DNA from: CAYVFC01 sp964450715
Lineage (GTDB): Bacteria; Myxococcota_A; Polyangia; Polyangiales; JAFGIB01
NCBI GenBank assembly: GCA_964450715.1
Contig: CAYVFC010000016.1
Coordinates: 21,967-85,966 of the forward strand
Reading direction: 5' to 3'
DNA: 64,000 nucleotides
Position 1 is the stretch's first letter; every line of letters begins with the position of its first letter. Below the pieces are notes generated by a model. The model ran no database searches, was not told where the DNA came from, and saw only the letters and a list, made by a program, of their open reading frames with translations. A program made the position numbers and the translations under genes. Positions 8,368 through 17,781 of this stretch are shown here, in pieces.

Positions 8368-9823
8368 CACCGCCTCCTGTCCCCGGCGTCGCCGAACAGG
8401 TCGAGCTGCTCTAAAGCGCGCTCGGCCGCGCGTTTCGGCGCCGGTTTATTGTCGGACTTCTTGTTGGGGGTTTTGGCGCCGTCCGGCTTCTTGCGCGGCC
8501 CCGACTTCTTGGCACCGCTCGCCTTTTTGCGCGGTGCCGCCTTCTTACGCGGCGCGGGCTTCTTGCGCGGTGCCGCCTTCTTACGCGGCGCGGGCTTCTT
8601 GCGCGGCTTCAACATTCGGTTTGCCAGGCGCGCGGCTAAGGCCACGTCGCGCTCGCTAGTCGCGTCAGGCTCGCGCTCCACCGCCTCCAGCACCGATCTC
8701 GCCACCATCCTGCGTATCTCGGGCGGTACTCCCGCCCGCCCGGCGAGCTGCAGGGCGCGGGCGGCATCGAGCGCTCGAGGTGTGATGTCGCTGGTGAAGC
8801 TATCCTCGAGCTGCTCGAGCGCGTCGTACAGCCCTCTCTCCGCGGCGTCGACCAGGACCTCGACCCTGCGAAACAACGACGGCTTGCGCGCCCAGAACCG
8901 CGCGCAACCTCGAGCGCCGAGCGGTTATGGCTGGCAGTGCGTTGTACCAGCTCCCGGTGCGAGAGCAACGCCGACACGCGGCGGATCTCGCTGGCCACCG
9001 TTGGTGGCGACCGATCCAGCCAGACTATCACCACCTCGCGAAAGCGGTGCCAGGGCTCGATCGAGAAGCACTGCACGCAGGCCTGCGGTACCCGCTCGAG
9101 CGAATCCGGCGGGGCGTAGGACTGCTTCGATCGCGCCGCGCCGTATCCGAGCCGCTCGCTCTGTTCGTCGGCTTCACCCAGGAACGGCTCCGGGTCGGGG
9201 GTTCCCTCGCTCGAAGCCAGCGCGTCCAGTCGCGACAGAAGCGCGGAATCCGAGAGCTCGGGGCGAAGCGCGTCGAGCATCCGGCGCACCCGCGGCCACT
9301 GCCGCGCGCGCAGCGCCCCCTGCAAAAACCACCAGCGCGCTCGCGCGCCCGCCACTCGCATCGCGCGCGGGTCCGGCGGCTGCCCGCGCACGGCCAGCCG
9401 CCTGTACCCGGACCGCTCGCAGAAGCGCAGCAACCGCGCGCTCACCTCGGCGAGCCCCTGCTCCAGGTTCCGCTCCTCCACCAGAGAGCGGGCCTGATCC
9501 AGCGCATCGAGGGCGTCGAATACCTCGTCGAGGCTCTGGTTTTCCGCCGAGTCCCGGGCCGGTCCGCTCTGCAGCTCCTGCTGGACAACGGCGATCCGCG
9601 CGTCGAGCTATCCGATCACCGCCTCCAGGCGTGCCGCCTGTTTGGCCGCCGCCCGGCTCTGCTTCTGCAAGGCACAGAGCAACTCATCCAGCCAGGGCGG
9701 GCGAACTCCCGCGCAATACCCATCCGTATTCCCCTCGTCCGACTGCCCTGCCTCGGGGCGACGGCGGCCTGCAGGGCCGTTCGGCGGAAAAGTAGCGAAA
9801 AGCGAGCGCAGCCAGTCGAACAT
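8367..9823 (-). pseudogene. Unrecognised gene with Lys/Pro/Ala-rich tail, broken by a stop and a frameshift
   Basis: Three segments join into one gene of roughly 485 codons. Segment one starts MFDWLRSLFATF at 9823 and reaches an in-frame TAG at 9608-9610. The same frame continues immediately after the stop. Near 8900 one lost base shifts the frame, after which the sequence continues FRRVEVLVDAAERG and ends in a tail of repeated PRKKAAPRKKPA units. The body is helical and rich in Arg and Leu; I do not recognise the family. It is coupled to the J-domain-like gene. Either a decayed gene or two draft-assembly errors could explain this. Confidence 0.6.
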
Positions 9824-9865
9824 GCCGTGGCGCTACCACGCTCCGGGCCGTTCGCTAAGTGTTTC

Positions 9866-9883
9866 GTAACCGTTCAGGGGGGG
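9866..9883. repeat. Short dispersed motif C, copy 1
   Basis: An 18-nt motif (GTAACCGTTCAG followed by a G run) that is identical at 49439-49456. Both copies are intergenic. It may mark the end of a small mobile or repeated element. Confidence 0.4.
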
Positions 9884-10017
9884 CCGAAAACTGGATGTCG
9901 TGTGGACCGACTCCGCGCTGCGCGACCTGAAACGGATCGAATCGAACAGCCCACAGTTCTTGAAGATCGCTTACACTGTACTGGATGCTCAAATGCTGCG
10001 TACGAGAGGAGAGGAAA

Positions 10018-12939
10018 ATGCAGGGGCTAATGGTTCGCCTGGGAGTCGTTGTAGGCGTCGTCATCGGGCTGGGCACCGAGGCGCAGGCGTCGGAGCTGGT
10101 GGGTGTGGAGGTGCTGGACCAGGACTTCCTGGTGGTGCAATTCCGAGACGGGGAGGTCATTCACGACGAGGTGGCTGTCGGCGATCTCAACGAGGTCGTC
10201 AACCGTTTTTTGCCGGAGCTCGATACCACGGCGGCGGCTAGCGCCTCGAGCTGGACCATCACCTCGAGCGATGACGGCAACTACGCCGGCGGGCAACAGC
10301 CCACCGGCCGCTTCCGGAAGAAGAAGCTCAACGGTCATGCCCAGCTCGGCTGGGTCAGCAACGACTTCGCGTACGAGTACACCTACGATCACTTTGTCTA
10401 CTTGCAGCTGCCGAGCTCGATGCAGCCGGGCGCTACCTACACGCTGACCATCGACGGGGCGACCCAGAGCGACGCTGCCTCGGCACAGGTGACCTTCGAC
10501 CTCTTCAACAGCCGCTCGGAGGCGGTGCACGTCAATCTGGTGGGCTACCTGACCGACGCCCCCCAGAAAGCCGCCGACCTCTATTACTGGATGGGGGACG
10601 GCGGTGCGCGGGACTACTCGAGCTTCGAAGGAAACGAGGTCTTCGTCTACGACGTAGCGAACGGCACCTCCACTTCGGTGGGGACGGTAACCTATGGTGC
10701 CGCCAGCGCCAGCGAGGAGCACAACCACAACTACACCCGCTCTGCGGTCTGGCACGTCGATTTCTCGAGCGTCACCACGCCCGGCACTTATCGGCTGGCG
10801 GTGGAGGGAGTCGGCTGCAGTCAGGACTTCATCGTCGGCGACGATGCCTACCACGATCCCTTTCGGGTTTCCCTGCGGGGCTTCTTCTATATGCGCCTCG
10901 GCGATATGAACCCGAACAACGTCTCGCCCCCGCCGCGATCGCCGTCGTATATCCCGGGATCGGATCCGCCGGGCACCCGTGTGGTGCTCACCACCATGCA
11001 CCCGTTTCATGCCGAGTGGGACAGCATGTCGTGCGGCGATTGCTGGGACGCTCCCGACCAGTGGGTGTCCTACGCGAAATCGGGCGAACCCACCAACCCC
11101 GACGCCTGGGGCGGCTACGCCGACGCCGCGGATCTGGACCGTCACCTCGGCCACGTGCCGATCATCTGGGATCTACTGCTCCCCTACATCGTGACCGCGG
11201 GCGCGATCGATGACGACGACCTGGGCATCGGAGAGAGCGGCAACGGTATCCCCGATCTCATCGACTCGGCAGCCTGGGAGACCGACTTCTGGCTGAGGCT
11301 GCGCGACCCCGATGACGGCAGCTACTCGCACGGTCTTACCAACCCGAACGACAGCGACACCATCTATCAGGCGGACGGCACCGCCATCTCGGCCTGGGCC
11401 AACGCGGTCAATGCCTCCATGCTGGCCGAGGCGTTTCGGATTGCGGGGCGGACGAGCGAGATGCAGACCTATCGCGACGCCGCCATCGAGGCCTACGACA
11501 TCGCCGACGGCAGCGCGGAGCCGATGCTCGATGTCGATTCGGATCTCGGCAGTGCGCGCGGTCGCGACCTGAAGATGACCGCCGCGGCTTATCTCTTCAA
11601 CGTGACTGGCGATACCGCCTACGAAGAGGTGGTCAACGCCGAGAGCCACTGCGCCGGCGATCCCGGTGGAGCTATCGCAGACGTGGGGAGCTTCAACCAG
11701 CTCTGGGCCACCGCCGCCTACCTGATGACGCCGCAAGCGGTGAGCTACCCCGCGCTCCAGGACAACATGCGAAGCGCCGTCATCGCCGAGGCAAAGAGCG
11801 TCGAGGCGGACAAGATGGGGACCCGGCCCAGCCGTCGCACCTCGGACGGCGAATCCCTGTGGTTCCAGACGGTCGTCGATGTGAATCGCAGCATCGTGGC
11901 CCACGCAGTGGCAGAGAGTCAGGCAGACCAGGACTACCTGCTGCAAGCGCTCGCGCTAGAGGCGGACTGGACCCTCGGGCGCAACCCGCTGAACATCATC
12001 CAGATGTCGACGGCGTCGTCCGTACTGTCCTCGAAGCGCAACATGGACCAGATCTACTACCACGAGGGGTTGGAGGACGGCATTCCCGGCACCTACCCGG
12101 GGCTGACCCCCTACGTCAACCTGGCGCTCTGGGGTGGTTGCGGGATGGTCATGAGCTGTCCGCCGCGGCTGTACGAGAACGGCTACCCCGCGGACGCCGA
12201 GAACGTATGGCCCTTTGCCGAGGCCTATTTCCCTTCACCCTGGGTCTACGTACACACGGAGTTCACGCCGCAGCAGACCATGCGCGGCAAGACGGCGCTG
12301 TACGGCTACCTGCACGCTCTGGCCGGCGAAGGCGCGCAGAACCCGGATCCGGCTCTGAGCGTTACCAAGCAGGGGTCGGGTTCGGGAACCGTGAGCTCGT
12401 CACCGGCCGGGATAGATTGTGGAAGTGCCTGCAGCGCGGTCTTCCCGGCGGGCACGACGGTTACCTTATCCGCCACACCGGACAGCGACCACCTGTTCGA
12501 TGGCTGGGGTGGGGCGTGCACGGGCACCGGTCCGACCTGCACGGTAGACATGGCTACCGCGCCTCTGCTGGTGACAGCGACGTTCACGGATCCGAATACG
12601 GCGGATACCGGCGGTACGGGCGGTTCGGGAGGTTCGGGAGGCAGCGACCAGGGCGGTTCGGGAGGCAGCTACCCCGGCGGCTCCGGAGGCAGCTACCCCG
12701 GCGGCTCGGGGGGCTCGGGGGGCTCGGGGGGCACAGATGGCCCTAGCGGCTCGGGCGGTGCAGGCGGTACGGGCGACACAAACGGTACGCACGACCCAGG
12801 CTCCGAGAATGGCTCTGGATGCGGTTGCTCGACCGCCCGACGGCGGAGCGCCAACCCGGCCGCGCTCCTCGGAGCATTGGCGTTGATGCTTCTTGGCCTG
12901 CGTCGCCGTGGGCATCGCTGGCGCGCCTCGACTGGTTAG
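10018..12939 (+). CDS. GH9-type secreted glycoside hydrolase with InlB-like repeat and MYXO-CTERM
   Basis: A 973-residue secreted enzyme. The ATG at 10018 follows GAGGAGAGGAAA and is preferred over one at 9985. Order: signal peptide (1-25); a beta-rich domain; an Ig-like domain opening VHVNLVGYL, as in cellulase N-terminal domains; and a GH9-like alpha/alpha-barrel with WGGYADAAD (about 364-372, in place of the DAGD box), GNGIPDLIDSA and TLGRNPLN. An InlB/Flg_new-like repeat (about 780-860, FDGWGGACTGTGPTC), a Gly/Ser linker with GGSYPGG repeats, and a MYXO-CTERM tail from about 933 follow. The enzyme probably acts on beta-glucans at the cell surface. The DAAD variant and the unassigned acid Glu leave the exact activity open. 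Confidence 0.87.
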   Translation: MQGLMVRLGVVVGVVIGLGTEAQASELVGVEVLDQDFLVVQFRDGEVIHDEVAVGDLNEVVNRFLPELDTTAAASASSWTITSSDDGNYAGGQQPTGRFRKKKLNGHAQLGWVSNDFAYEYTYDHFVYLQLPSSMQPGATYTLTIDGATQSDAASAQVTFDLFNSRSEAVHVNLVGYLTDAPQKAADLYYWMGDGGARDYSSFEGNEVFVYDVANGTSTSVGTVTYGAASASEEHNHNYTRSAVWHVDFSSVTTPGTYRLAVEGVGCSQDFIVGDDAYHDPFRVSLRGFFYMRLGDMNPNNVSPPPRSPSYIPGSDPPGTRVVLTTMHPFHAEWDSMSCGDCWDAPDQWVSYAKSGEPTNPDAWGGYADAADLDRHLGHVPIIWDLLLPYIVTAGAIDDDDLGIGESGNGIPDLIDSAAWETDFWLRLRDPDDGSYSHGLTNPNDSDTIYQADGTAISAWANAVNASMLAEAFRIAGRTSEMQTYRDAAIEAYDIADGSAEPMLDVDSDLGSARGRDLKMTAAAYLFNVTGDTAYEEVVNAESHCAGDPGGAIADVGSFNQLWATAAYLMTPQAVSYPALQDNMRSAVIAEAKSVEADKMGTRPSRRTSDGESLWFQTVVDVNRSIVAHAVAESQADQDYLLQALALEADWTLGRNPLNIIQMSTASSVLSSKRNMDQIYYHEGLEDGIPGTYPGLTPYVNLALWGGCGMVMSCPPRLYENGYPADAENVWPFAEAYFPSPWVYVHTEFTPQQTMRGKTALYGYLHALAGEGAQNPDPALSVTKQGSGSGTVSSSPAGIDCGSACSAVFPAGTTVTLSATPDSDHLFDGWGGACTGTGPTCTVDMATAPLLVTATFTDPNTADTGGTGGSGGSGGSDQGGSGGSYPGGSGGSYPGGSGGSGGSGGTDGPSGSGGAGGTGDTNGTHDPGSENGSGCGCSTARRRSANPAALLGALALMLLGLRRRGHRWRASTG

Positions 12940-12954
12940 ATTCGGAGGTGAATC

Positions 12955-13956
12955 TTGCAGAAACCGTTTCATCAGAAATTGATCACCTGGATTGGTTGGC
13001 TGCTCACAGGGGTGGTGACGGTCGGTACTTTTCTCGACGCGGTCGGTAACGTTTTAGGCCTCATCACTAGACCGGTTACCTATCTTGCGACTGCAACTAT
13101 ATGGCTGAGTTGGATATTCGCCCAGGTGTTGTTAAGAAACCGACCCATCGATTGGATTACCTCTGATGGCTTGCGAATTCACATTAAACGGTTGGGAGTC
13201 GGCTCAACGTTGCCGCTCGCTGGCGCAACGATGTTGCTGTGGGTTCCGGTACTCAGTGCTCCTAAACTTTCACTAACTTGTCCTAAAACTATCGATATGA
13301 ACGTGGCTACAATCGCTGGAACAGCACCACCAAGTTCGCGCATAGCGCTTTATATTCGCCCTATCGACGGTTCTTCTGAGTATTGGCTCGAGGGAAATGG
13401 TAAGATCACCGTTAGTAAAGACGGTAAATGGAGGCACCTCACGAGGTTCGGTAATCCCTATGGTATCGGGCATAAAGTCCCATGGCCAGCATTCGATGTT
13501 TACGCAGTCGCACTGGAAGGCTCGGCGTCGCCGCCCAGTGAGAAGGAATTTTCACCAAATGCGAGGGCAGTGCACTGTAGCGTAAAGCGTGAACCCGAGC
13601 CTGCCATTGCCTGTAAAGCTCAGATGCTAAACATTCTATCGCCCCAACCGCTCTCTTGCCCGTTCGCGGCACAAATTCTAGTAGATCCGAGCTGCGATCC
13701 TCAGGAAATTGCTACGGTACGTTCACCAGTCGTCTTTGCCTGGAAGCCTGAAATCGAAGTGTTCGCAGAGCTATACCGTGATGGTCGCCCCGTAACTTCG
13801 CTGCCGAAGCAATTCGATGGCAAATTCGGTAGCGGTAATCCCTTGGAAAGTGGCCTCGCTGTTCCGCTCCGACCCGGTGAGTATCAGTTCAAAATTGCGA
13901 AGCACAAGGGCGCACCTTGCAAGACCTCTAGTTGGTTTCGTGTTGTAAGTCGTTAA
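12955..13956 (+). CDS. Unrecognised membrane-anchored protein in lower-GC DNA
   Basis: A 333-residue protein. The start is TTG at 12955 behind GGAGGTGAATC, 15 bp after the preceding gene's stop. Residues about 4-35 and 45-65 are hydrophobic, and a third helix lies near 85-100 (LAGATMLLWVPVLSA). An extracytoplasmic domain of about 230 residues with six or more cysteines follows, beta-rich by eye. I do not recognise the family. Codon use is clearly more A/T-rich than neighbouring genes, which suggests recent acquisition. It is placed as if co-transcribed with the GH9 gene, but its composition argues against a long shared history. Confidence 0.75.
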   Translation: MQKPFHQKLITWIGWLLTGVVTVGTFLDAVGNVLGLITRPVTYLATATIWLSWIFAQVLLRNRPIDWITSDGLRIHIKRLGVGSTLPLAGATMLLWVPVLSAPKLSLTCPKTIDMNVATIAGTAPPSSRIALYIRPIDGSSEYWLEGNGKITVSKDGKWRHLTRFGNPYGIGHKVPWPAFDVYAVALEGSASPPSEKEFSPNARAVHCSVKREPEPAIACKAQMLNILSPQPLSCPFAAQILVDPSCDPQEIATVRSPVVFAWKPEIEVFAELYRDGRPVTSLPKQFDGKFGSGNPLESGLAVPLRPGEYQFKIAKHKGAPCKTSSWFRVVSR

Positions 13957-14044
13957 ATTGTATAGGGGCCCATTTGTTCTCCCTATCGGTAGGCTGAACT
14001 CGTGCCGGTGCGTCGGCCACCATCGGTACCGTAGCGCCCGGGGA

Positions 14045-14134
14045 ATACAGGTAGCCCCCGGGTCAAGACCCCCCGCGGCGTCCTCACGGCCAGGGTGCAA
14101 AACGGTGGAGGGGTTGCCGGCGGGCGGGGTTAAT
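14045..14134. repeat. Dispersed repeat B, copy 1
   Basis: A 90-bp segment matching 20266-20354 with one single-base indel and scattered substitutions. Shared blocks include GGGTCAAGACC and CAGGGTGCAAAACGG. Both copies sit between genes on the same strand of the window. It has no obvious terminal repeats and no conserved reading frame. Confidence 0.75.
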
Positions 14135-14241
14135 GTGGGTGTGTCCCACTTGGTCAATCGGGTTGGCGGCGCCTTGCGACAACGGCTCAGAAAGGGGTGC
14201 CGTAAGACGCCGGCGAACGAGCTGGCACCGCGGGCCGGTCG

Positions 14242-14286
14242 GAACGGCGCCTGGCCTCGCTCTGGGCGAGGCGCGGCGCGCCGTTC
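14242..14286. promoter_or_regulatory. Imperfect hairpin upstream of beta-barrel gene
   Basis: Two stacked stems: GAACGGCGC with GCGCCGTTC (9 bp) outside, and GCCTCGC with GCGAGGC (7 bp) inside, around a 5-nt loop. It lies about 150 nt before the gene at 14440. It may be an RNA structure or terminator-like element; function unknown. Confidence 0.3.
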
Positions 14287-14439
14287 TCTCCCGACCCTGG
14301 CTCCGACACACGTTCTACCTCCCCTCATCTAGACAACACGTGCCCGGTCATCTAACCTCGGATGGTGAAATCTAGCTTTGTTTAACCTAAAAGCGTGGCG
14401 CCCGATCCGCAGGCCACATACACACAAGGAGTGAACTCC

Positions 14440-15156
14440 ATGAGCGTAACAAATACTTTGGCACTAGCATTTATGGCCTCAATGCTGTTTGCGAGTACTG
14501 CTTTTGCGCAGGGATCGGGAGTTAATGAAGGGGGAGTGAATCCCGAGCTTGGCGATGACTCCGTCGCCCAGGAGCCCGAAACCGGTTACGGCCAACAGCC
14601 GCCTTCTTCTTCACAAGAGGCGATGCCCGGGCCCGGGGCAGGGCTAGGACCGATTAGTGTTGGATTACTGCTGGGTTACGGAACCGATTTCGAAGACGCA
14701 GACCTCAATATCATGGGTTTTGGTTTTGGACTGCGCGGCGGTTACACGCTGGATATCGGAGTCTACGTAGGGGCGAAGTTCGTCTACTTTCTTGGTGGGT
14801 CTGTGGAGGAAGACATTCCTATGGTTGGCACGATGGAAATGTCTTACAACGTCATGATGCTGAGTCTGGAAGGCGGTTACGACATCGATGTAGAGCCGAT
14901 AATCATCCGTCCCTCGCTCGATCTCGGTCTCGCCATAACCGGATACGAAGCAACTAGCCCGGCGATGGCCGGCCTACCGGCGCAAACGGAGGACGACACT
15001 TCCACAGATTTCCTACTCGGCTTAGGCGCTTCAGTGCTCTATCCCATCGAAGCCTGGTTTGTGGGCGGCGATCTTCGGTTGTATATGGTCCTGGGCGAAG
15101 ACGACTTCGGTTACGAGGGTTTCTCACTATTGGCGAACGGCGGCTACACCTTCTAG
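14440..15156 (+). CDS. Outer-membrane beta-barrel protein
   Basis: A 238-residue protein. The ATG at 14440 follows AAGGAG with good spacing. A clear Sec signal peptide ends STAFAQ, then a short Pro/Gln-rich segment precedes alternating hydrophobic and polar strands rich in Gly and aromatic residues (GFGFGLRGGYTLDIGVYVG and similar). It ends in an aromatic residue (GGYTF), the usual C-terminal beta-signal of outer-membrane barrels. It resembles OmpA/OmpW-sized barrels of about eight strands. Specific role unknown. Its 3' end overlaps the antisense lipA remnant by about 30 bp. Confidence 0.82.
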   Translation: MSVTNTLALAFMASMLFASTAFAQGSGVNEGGVNPELGDDSVAQEPETGYGQQPPSSSQEAMPGPGAGLGPISVGLLLGYGTDFEDADLNIMGFGFGLRGGYTLDIGVYVGAKFVYFLGGSVEEDIPMVGTMEMSYNVMMLSLEGGYDIDVEPIIIRPSLDLGLAITGYEATSPAMAGLPAQTEDDTSTDFLLGLGASVLYPIEAWFVGGDLRLYMVLGEDDFGYEGFSLLANGGYTF

Positions 15157-15486
15157 AGCACCGAAGGTAAAAGAGCTTTTTTGTCCGTCCCGGCTGACGC
15201 CTTTCAGAAAGGCCTCGCGGGCGCGGTAGCTAGAGCGCACCAGCGGGGCGGAGGCCACGTACTCGAAACCCATCTTCAGGCCCGCCTCGCGATACCCGTC
15301 GAACACGGCGGGCTCGACATAGCGCTCGACCTCGGCGTGCTTCGCCGACGGCCTCAGATACTGGCCGACGGTCAAGATATCTACCCCGGCTTCCCGGAGC
15401 GCCTCCATCGCCGCATACACCTCCTCATCGCTCTCGCCGCACCCTACCATCAACAGGGATTGTCGAGGTGCGAGCATGAAGTCCAT
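15127..15486 (-). pseudogene. lipA: Lipoyl synthase, C-terminal fragment
   Basis: The reading frame matches the last third of lipoyl synthase: SLLMVGCGESDEEV, VDILTVGQYLRPSAKHAEVERYV, and MGFEYVASAPLVRSSYRA. The N-terminal CxxxxxC auxiliary-cluster and radical SAM CxxxCxxC motifs are missing and there is no room for them upstream, where a plus-strand gene starts at 15588. The usual LMVGLGET reads LMVGCGES. It cannot make an active enzyme, so a functional lipA must lie elsewhere. It marks a recombination or deletion breakpoint near 15487. Confidence 0.85.
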
Positions 15487-15587
15487 TATTGACCGAGTAG
15501 CGCGGGCGTCGGTTCTCAGGGGGCGTGCAGCCGGGGTTATGCTCTAGAGCAAGAAAAGCGACAGACCGTAGAGCAAGGAGACCGAGC

Positions 15588-16619
15588 ATGGATCAGAAAG
15601 GCTTGCGCTTCATACCGGCGCCGCTTTTGCGGGTGCGTCGTTTTCTCGATCAACAGGGACGGATGCGGGTCAAACCGTGGGCTACTGTCGAGGAGACCCT
15701 GGACGCATTTCACGACGCCTTGCTCGACAACCGCGACAACGATGCGTTCTGGCAAGGACTGCAATCGCTGCTCGCGGTCCTCACGGCAGACACGCGAAAA
15801 CGCATGTCGGCGGACGCCGGTAAGATCATCGACAACCAGAGCCTCGACCCCGAGCGCAACCGCCTGCTTTTACTCGAGATCAGGCGGGCGCTGGCCGGCC
15901 GGCAGAAGCGCGGCGGCGGCTTCCGCCTGCTGACGGCGGTGCTTTCGGTGCCGGCGCTCGGCCTGCTGCTGATGCTGGGCGGCGTGGCGAGCCTCGGTTG
16001 CTACACGACCCAGGAAGCCGGAAACCTCGACGGCGCGGGAACCGGTGGGTATGGCGGGCAAGCGGGGTCCGCCGGTTCAGCCTGGAACCAGGCGGGCGCG
16101 GGCGGTCCCGCCGCTGCCGGAAGCGCCGGCTCCACCGCGGGAGCACCCGATGCGTCGATACCGGGCGCGGGCGGTCAAGGCGTTGCCGGAAAAGCCGGCT
16201 CCACCGCGGGAACACCCGATGCGTCGATGGCGGGCGCGGGCGGCGGCACCGGCCTCGGCGACGGTGGCGCCGAGGCCGGAACCGCACCGCCTCCTGTCGA
16301 TGCCGGATGCAGCAAGCAGCAATGGGCCATGGAGGAGATCGTCGAGCTCTGCCTGGCCGATCCCGAAGACCGCGCGCGGGTCCTCTCCTGCCTGGACGCG
16401 CTGCACCAGTCGTGGCGGACAGGGCTCGAGGAGCTTTTTCGTTGCACCGACTGCGGTGTCATCCGCGATCAGCTCGAGTGCCTGGTTCCCGGCGTGGGTT
16501 CCTCCGCCTACCCCGCCGAGGATTTCTGCTCGAACCCGGAAGCGGCCGGCGAATACGATCCGGATACTCTATTTAAAAACTGTCTTATTCCCATTTACCT
16601 CGGCGTCCGTTTCGAATGA
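15588..16619 (+). CDS. Membrane-anchored protein with Cys-rich C-terminal domain, first gene of SPASM operon
   Basis: A 343-residue protein; AAGGAG precedes the ATG at 15588. Residues 1-110 are soluble and basic, with no signal peptide at the N-terminus. A hydrophobic helix (about 112-137) ends in a lipobox-like ASLGC (Cys138). Then comes a Gly/Ala linker with a repeated GSTAG-PDAS unit, and from about 238 a domain with eight cysteines (including RCTDC). I recognise no family. Two radical SAM/SPASM genes follow, 34 bp away and overlapping each other, so this protein is the best local candidate for their substrate. That link is inference from operon structure. Confidence 0.8.
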   Translation: MDQKGLRFIPAPLLRVRRFLDQQGRMRVKPWATVEETLDAFHDALLDNRDNDAFWQGLQSLLAVLTADTRKRMSADAGKIIDNQSLDPERNRLLLLEIRRALAGRQKRGGGFRLLTAVLSVPALGLLLMLGGVASLGCYTTQEAGNLDGAGTGGYGGQAGSAGSAWNQAGAGGPAAAGSAGSTAGAPDASIPGAGGQGVAGKAGSTAGTPDASMAGAGGGTGLGDGGAEAGTAPPPVDAGCSKQQWAMEEIVELCLADPEDRARVLSCLDALHQSWRTGLEELFRCTDCGVIRDQLECLVPGVGSSAYPAEDFCSNPEAAGEYDPDTLFKNCLIPIYLGVRFE

Positions 16620-16653
16620 GCGGGCCTTCCCGTGCGAATGAAGGCCCCTTCCC

Positions 16654-17781
16654 GTGACGAAGAACGGATCGCCAAAACGCTCTCACCCTCTTGACCGGAT
16701 AGAACGCAGGCCCACGACCTGCATCTGGGAAATCACCCGCGCCTGCAATCTTCGCTGCGTACATTGCGAGAACCGGAGCGGCGTCAGGAGCGAGCAGGAG
16801 CTCTCGCCAGCGGAACTGATGGCCGTGGCAGAAAGCCTGGCCCGTCTCGGGTGCCAGACCGTGGACCTGACCGGGGGCGAACCCCTGCTGCGCCCCGACT
16901 GGGACGCTCTGTGCCGAGGATTGCGCGCTCTCGGATTACAGGTGGCCCTGATCACGAACGGCACTCTTTTGAGCGACGAAAACCTGGATCGCGCCGTCGC
17001 CGCCGGGGTCGGTGTGCTCGGCGTATCCCTGGACGGGATGCTAGATACACACGACGCCACGCGCCTTCGCCCGTGCCCCGGGCCCTCGCCCTGGGAACAG
17101 ACGGTATCGGGGATCGAGCGCGCCCTGGGCCGGGTGACGACCAGGGTCATCACCCAGGTCAACCGCAACAACCTGCGCGATCTCCCTCGGCTCCGCCTCT
17201 TCTTGCGAGATCTCGGGGTGCGCCGCTGGCAGTTACAACTTGCCGTCCCAACCGGCTGGCTGCTCGATCTCGACGTTCCGTACATTATAGGTCCCGAAGA
17301 TCTGGAGGAGCTTACCGGGTTCATCGCCGGCGCGATCGCCGAGGGTGGGGAACCCGCCATCGATACCGGCGATACCATCGGGTATTACACGGACCGGGAG
17401 CTGGTCTTGCGCAAGCGGACTTCCGGTCAGGGTCTGTGGCTCGGATGCCAGGCGGGAATCCGGGTGGTGGCGATCACCTACGACGGCAAGGTGCGGGGGT
17501 GCTCCGCGCTGCCGCGCGGGTTCGACGCCGGCGACTTGCGACAGGAATCGCTCGAGGAGATCTGGAGCGACCCGGAGCGGTTCGCCTATTGCACGCGGTT
17601 CGATCCTCGCAGGCTTCTGGGTGCGTGCGCCCGTTGCAGGTTCGGGGCGCTGTGCAGGGCGGGGTGTACCTCGATGGCCTACTGGGTCACGGGCACCATA
17701 TATCGTAATCCCTATTGCCTCCTACAGCAGAGAGAACGCTTGCAGACGAGCCCGGGCGTCGTCGAAGGTTGCCGTCCATGA
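16654..17781 (+). CDS. Radical SAM/SPASM protein 1
   Basis: A 375-residue enzyme starting at GTG. The radical SAM cluster motif is CNLRCVHC (Cys31, Cys35, Cys38), followed by TGGEPLLR as the SAM-binding GGE motif. The C-terminal SPASM region carries a Cys in WLGCQAG, one in VRGCSALP, then CARCRFGALCRAGC and a final Cys, enough for two auxiliary [4Fe-4S] clusters. Enzymes of this type modify peptides or proteins (PqqE, anSME, sactisynthases). The downstream gene overlaps by four bases (ATGA). It and gene 17778 share the GYYT/GYFT and WLGC-AG blocks, so they are probably paralogues with different roles. Confidence 0.93.
   Translation: MTKNGSPKRSHPLDRIERRPTTCIWEITRACNLRCVHCENRSGVRSEQELSPAELMAVAESLARLGCQTVDLTGGEPLLRPDWDALCRGLRALGLQVALITNGTLLSDENLDRAVAAGVGVLGVSLDGMLDTHDATRLRPCPGPSPWEQTVSGIERALGRVTTRVITQVNRNNLRDLPRLRLFLRDLGVRRWQLQLAVPTGWLLDLDVPYIIGPEDLEELTGFIAGAIAEGGEPAIDTGDTIGYYTDRELVLRKRTSGQGLWLGCQAGIRVVAITYDGKVRGCSALPRGFDAGDLRQESLEEIWSDPERFAYCTRFDPRRLLGACARCRFGALCRAGCTSMAYWVTGTIYRNPYCLLQQRERLQTSPGVVEGCRP

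Larger units (their letters stand above)
13957..14439. other. Intergenic region with repeat B and hairpin
   Basis: No convincing gene in these 483 nt. They hold dispersed repeat B copy 1 (14045-14134) and an imperfect 45-nt hairpin (14242-14286), then the leader of the beta-barrel gene. Confidence 0.6.

Noticed and set aside
9608..9610. TAG read as a sense codon (also at 22013-22015)
   Set aside because: Several ordinary genes in the window end in TAG and no tRNA or pyrrolysine genes are seen. Gene decay or sequencing error is simpler.
7840..9795. Plus-strand frame of about 650 codons
   Set aside because: It is antisense to the Lys/Pro-rich tail and the J-domain gene and has arginine/alanine-rich, motif-free composition.
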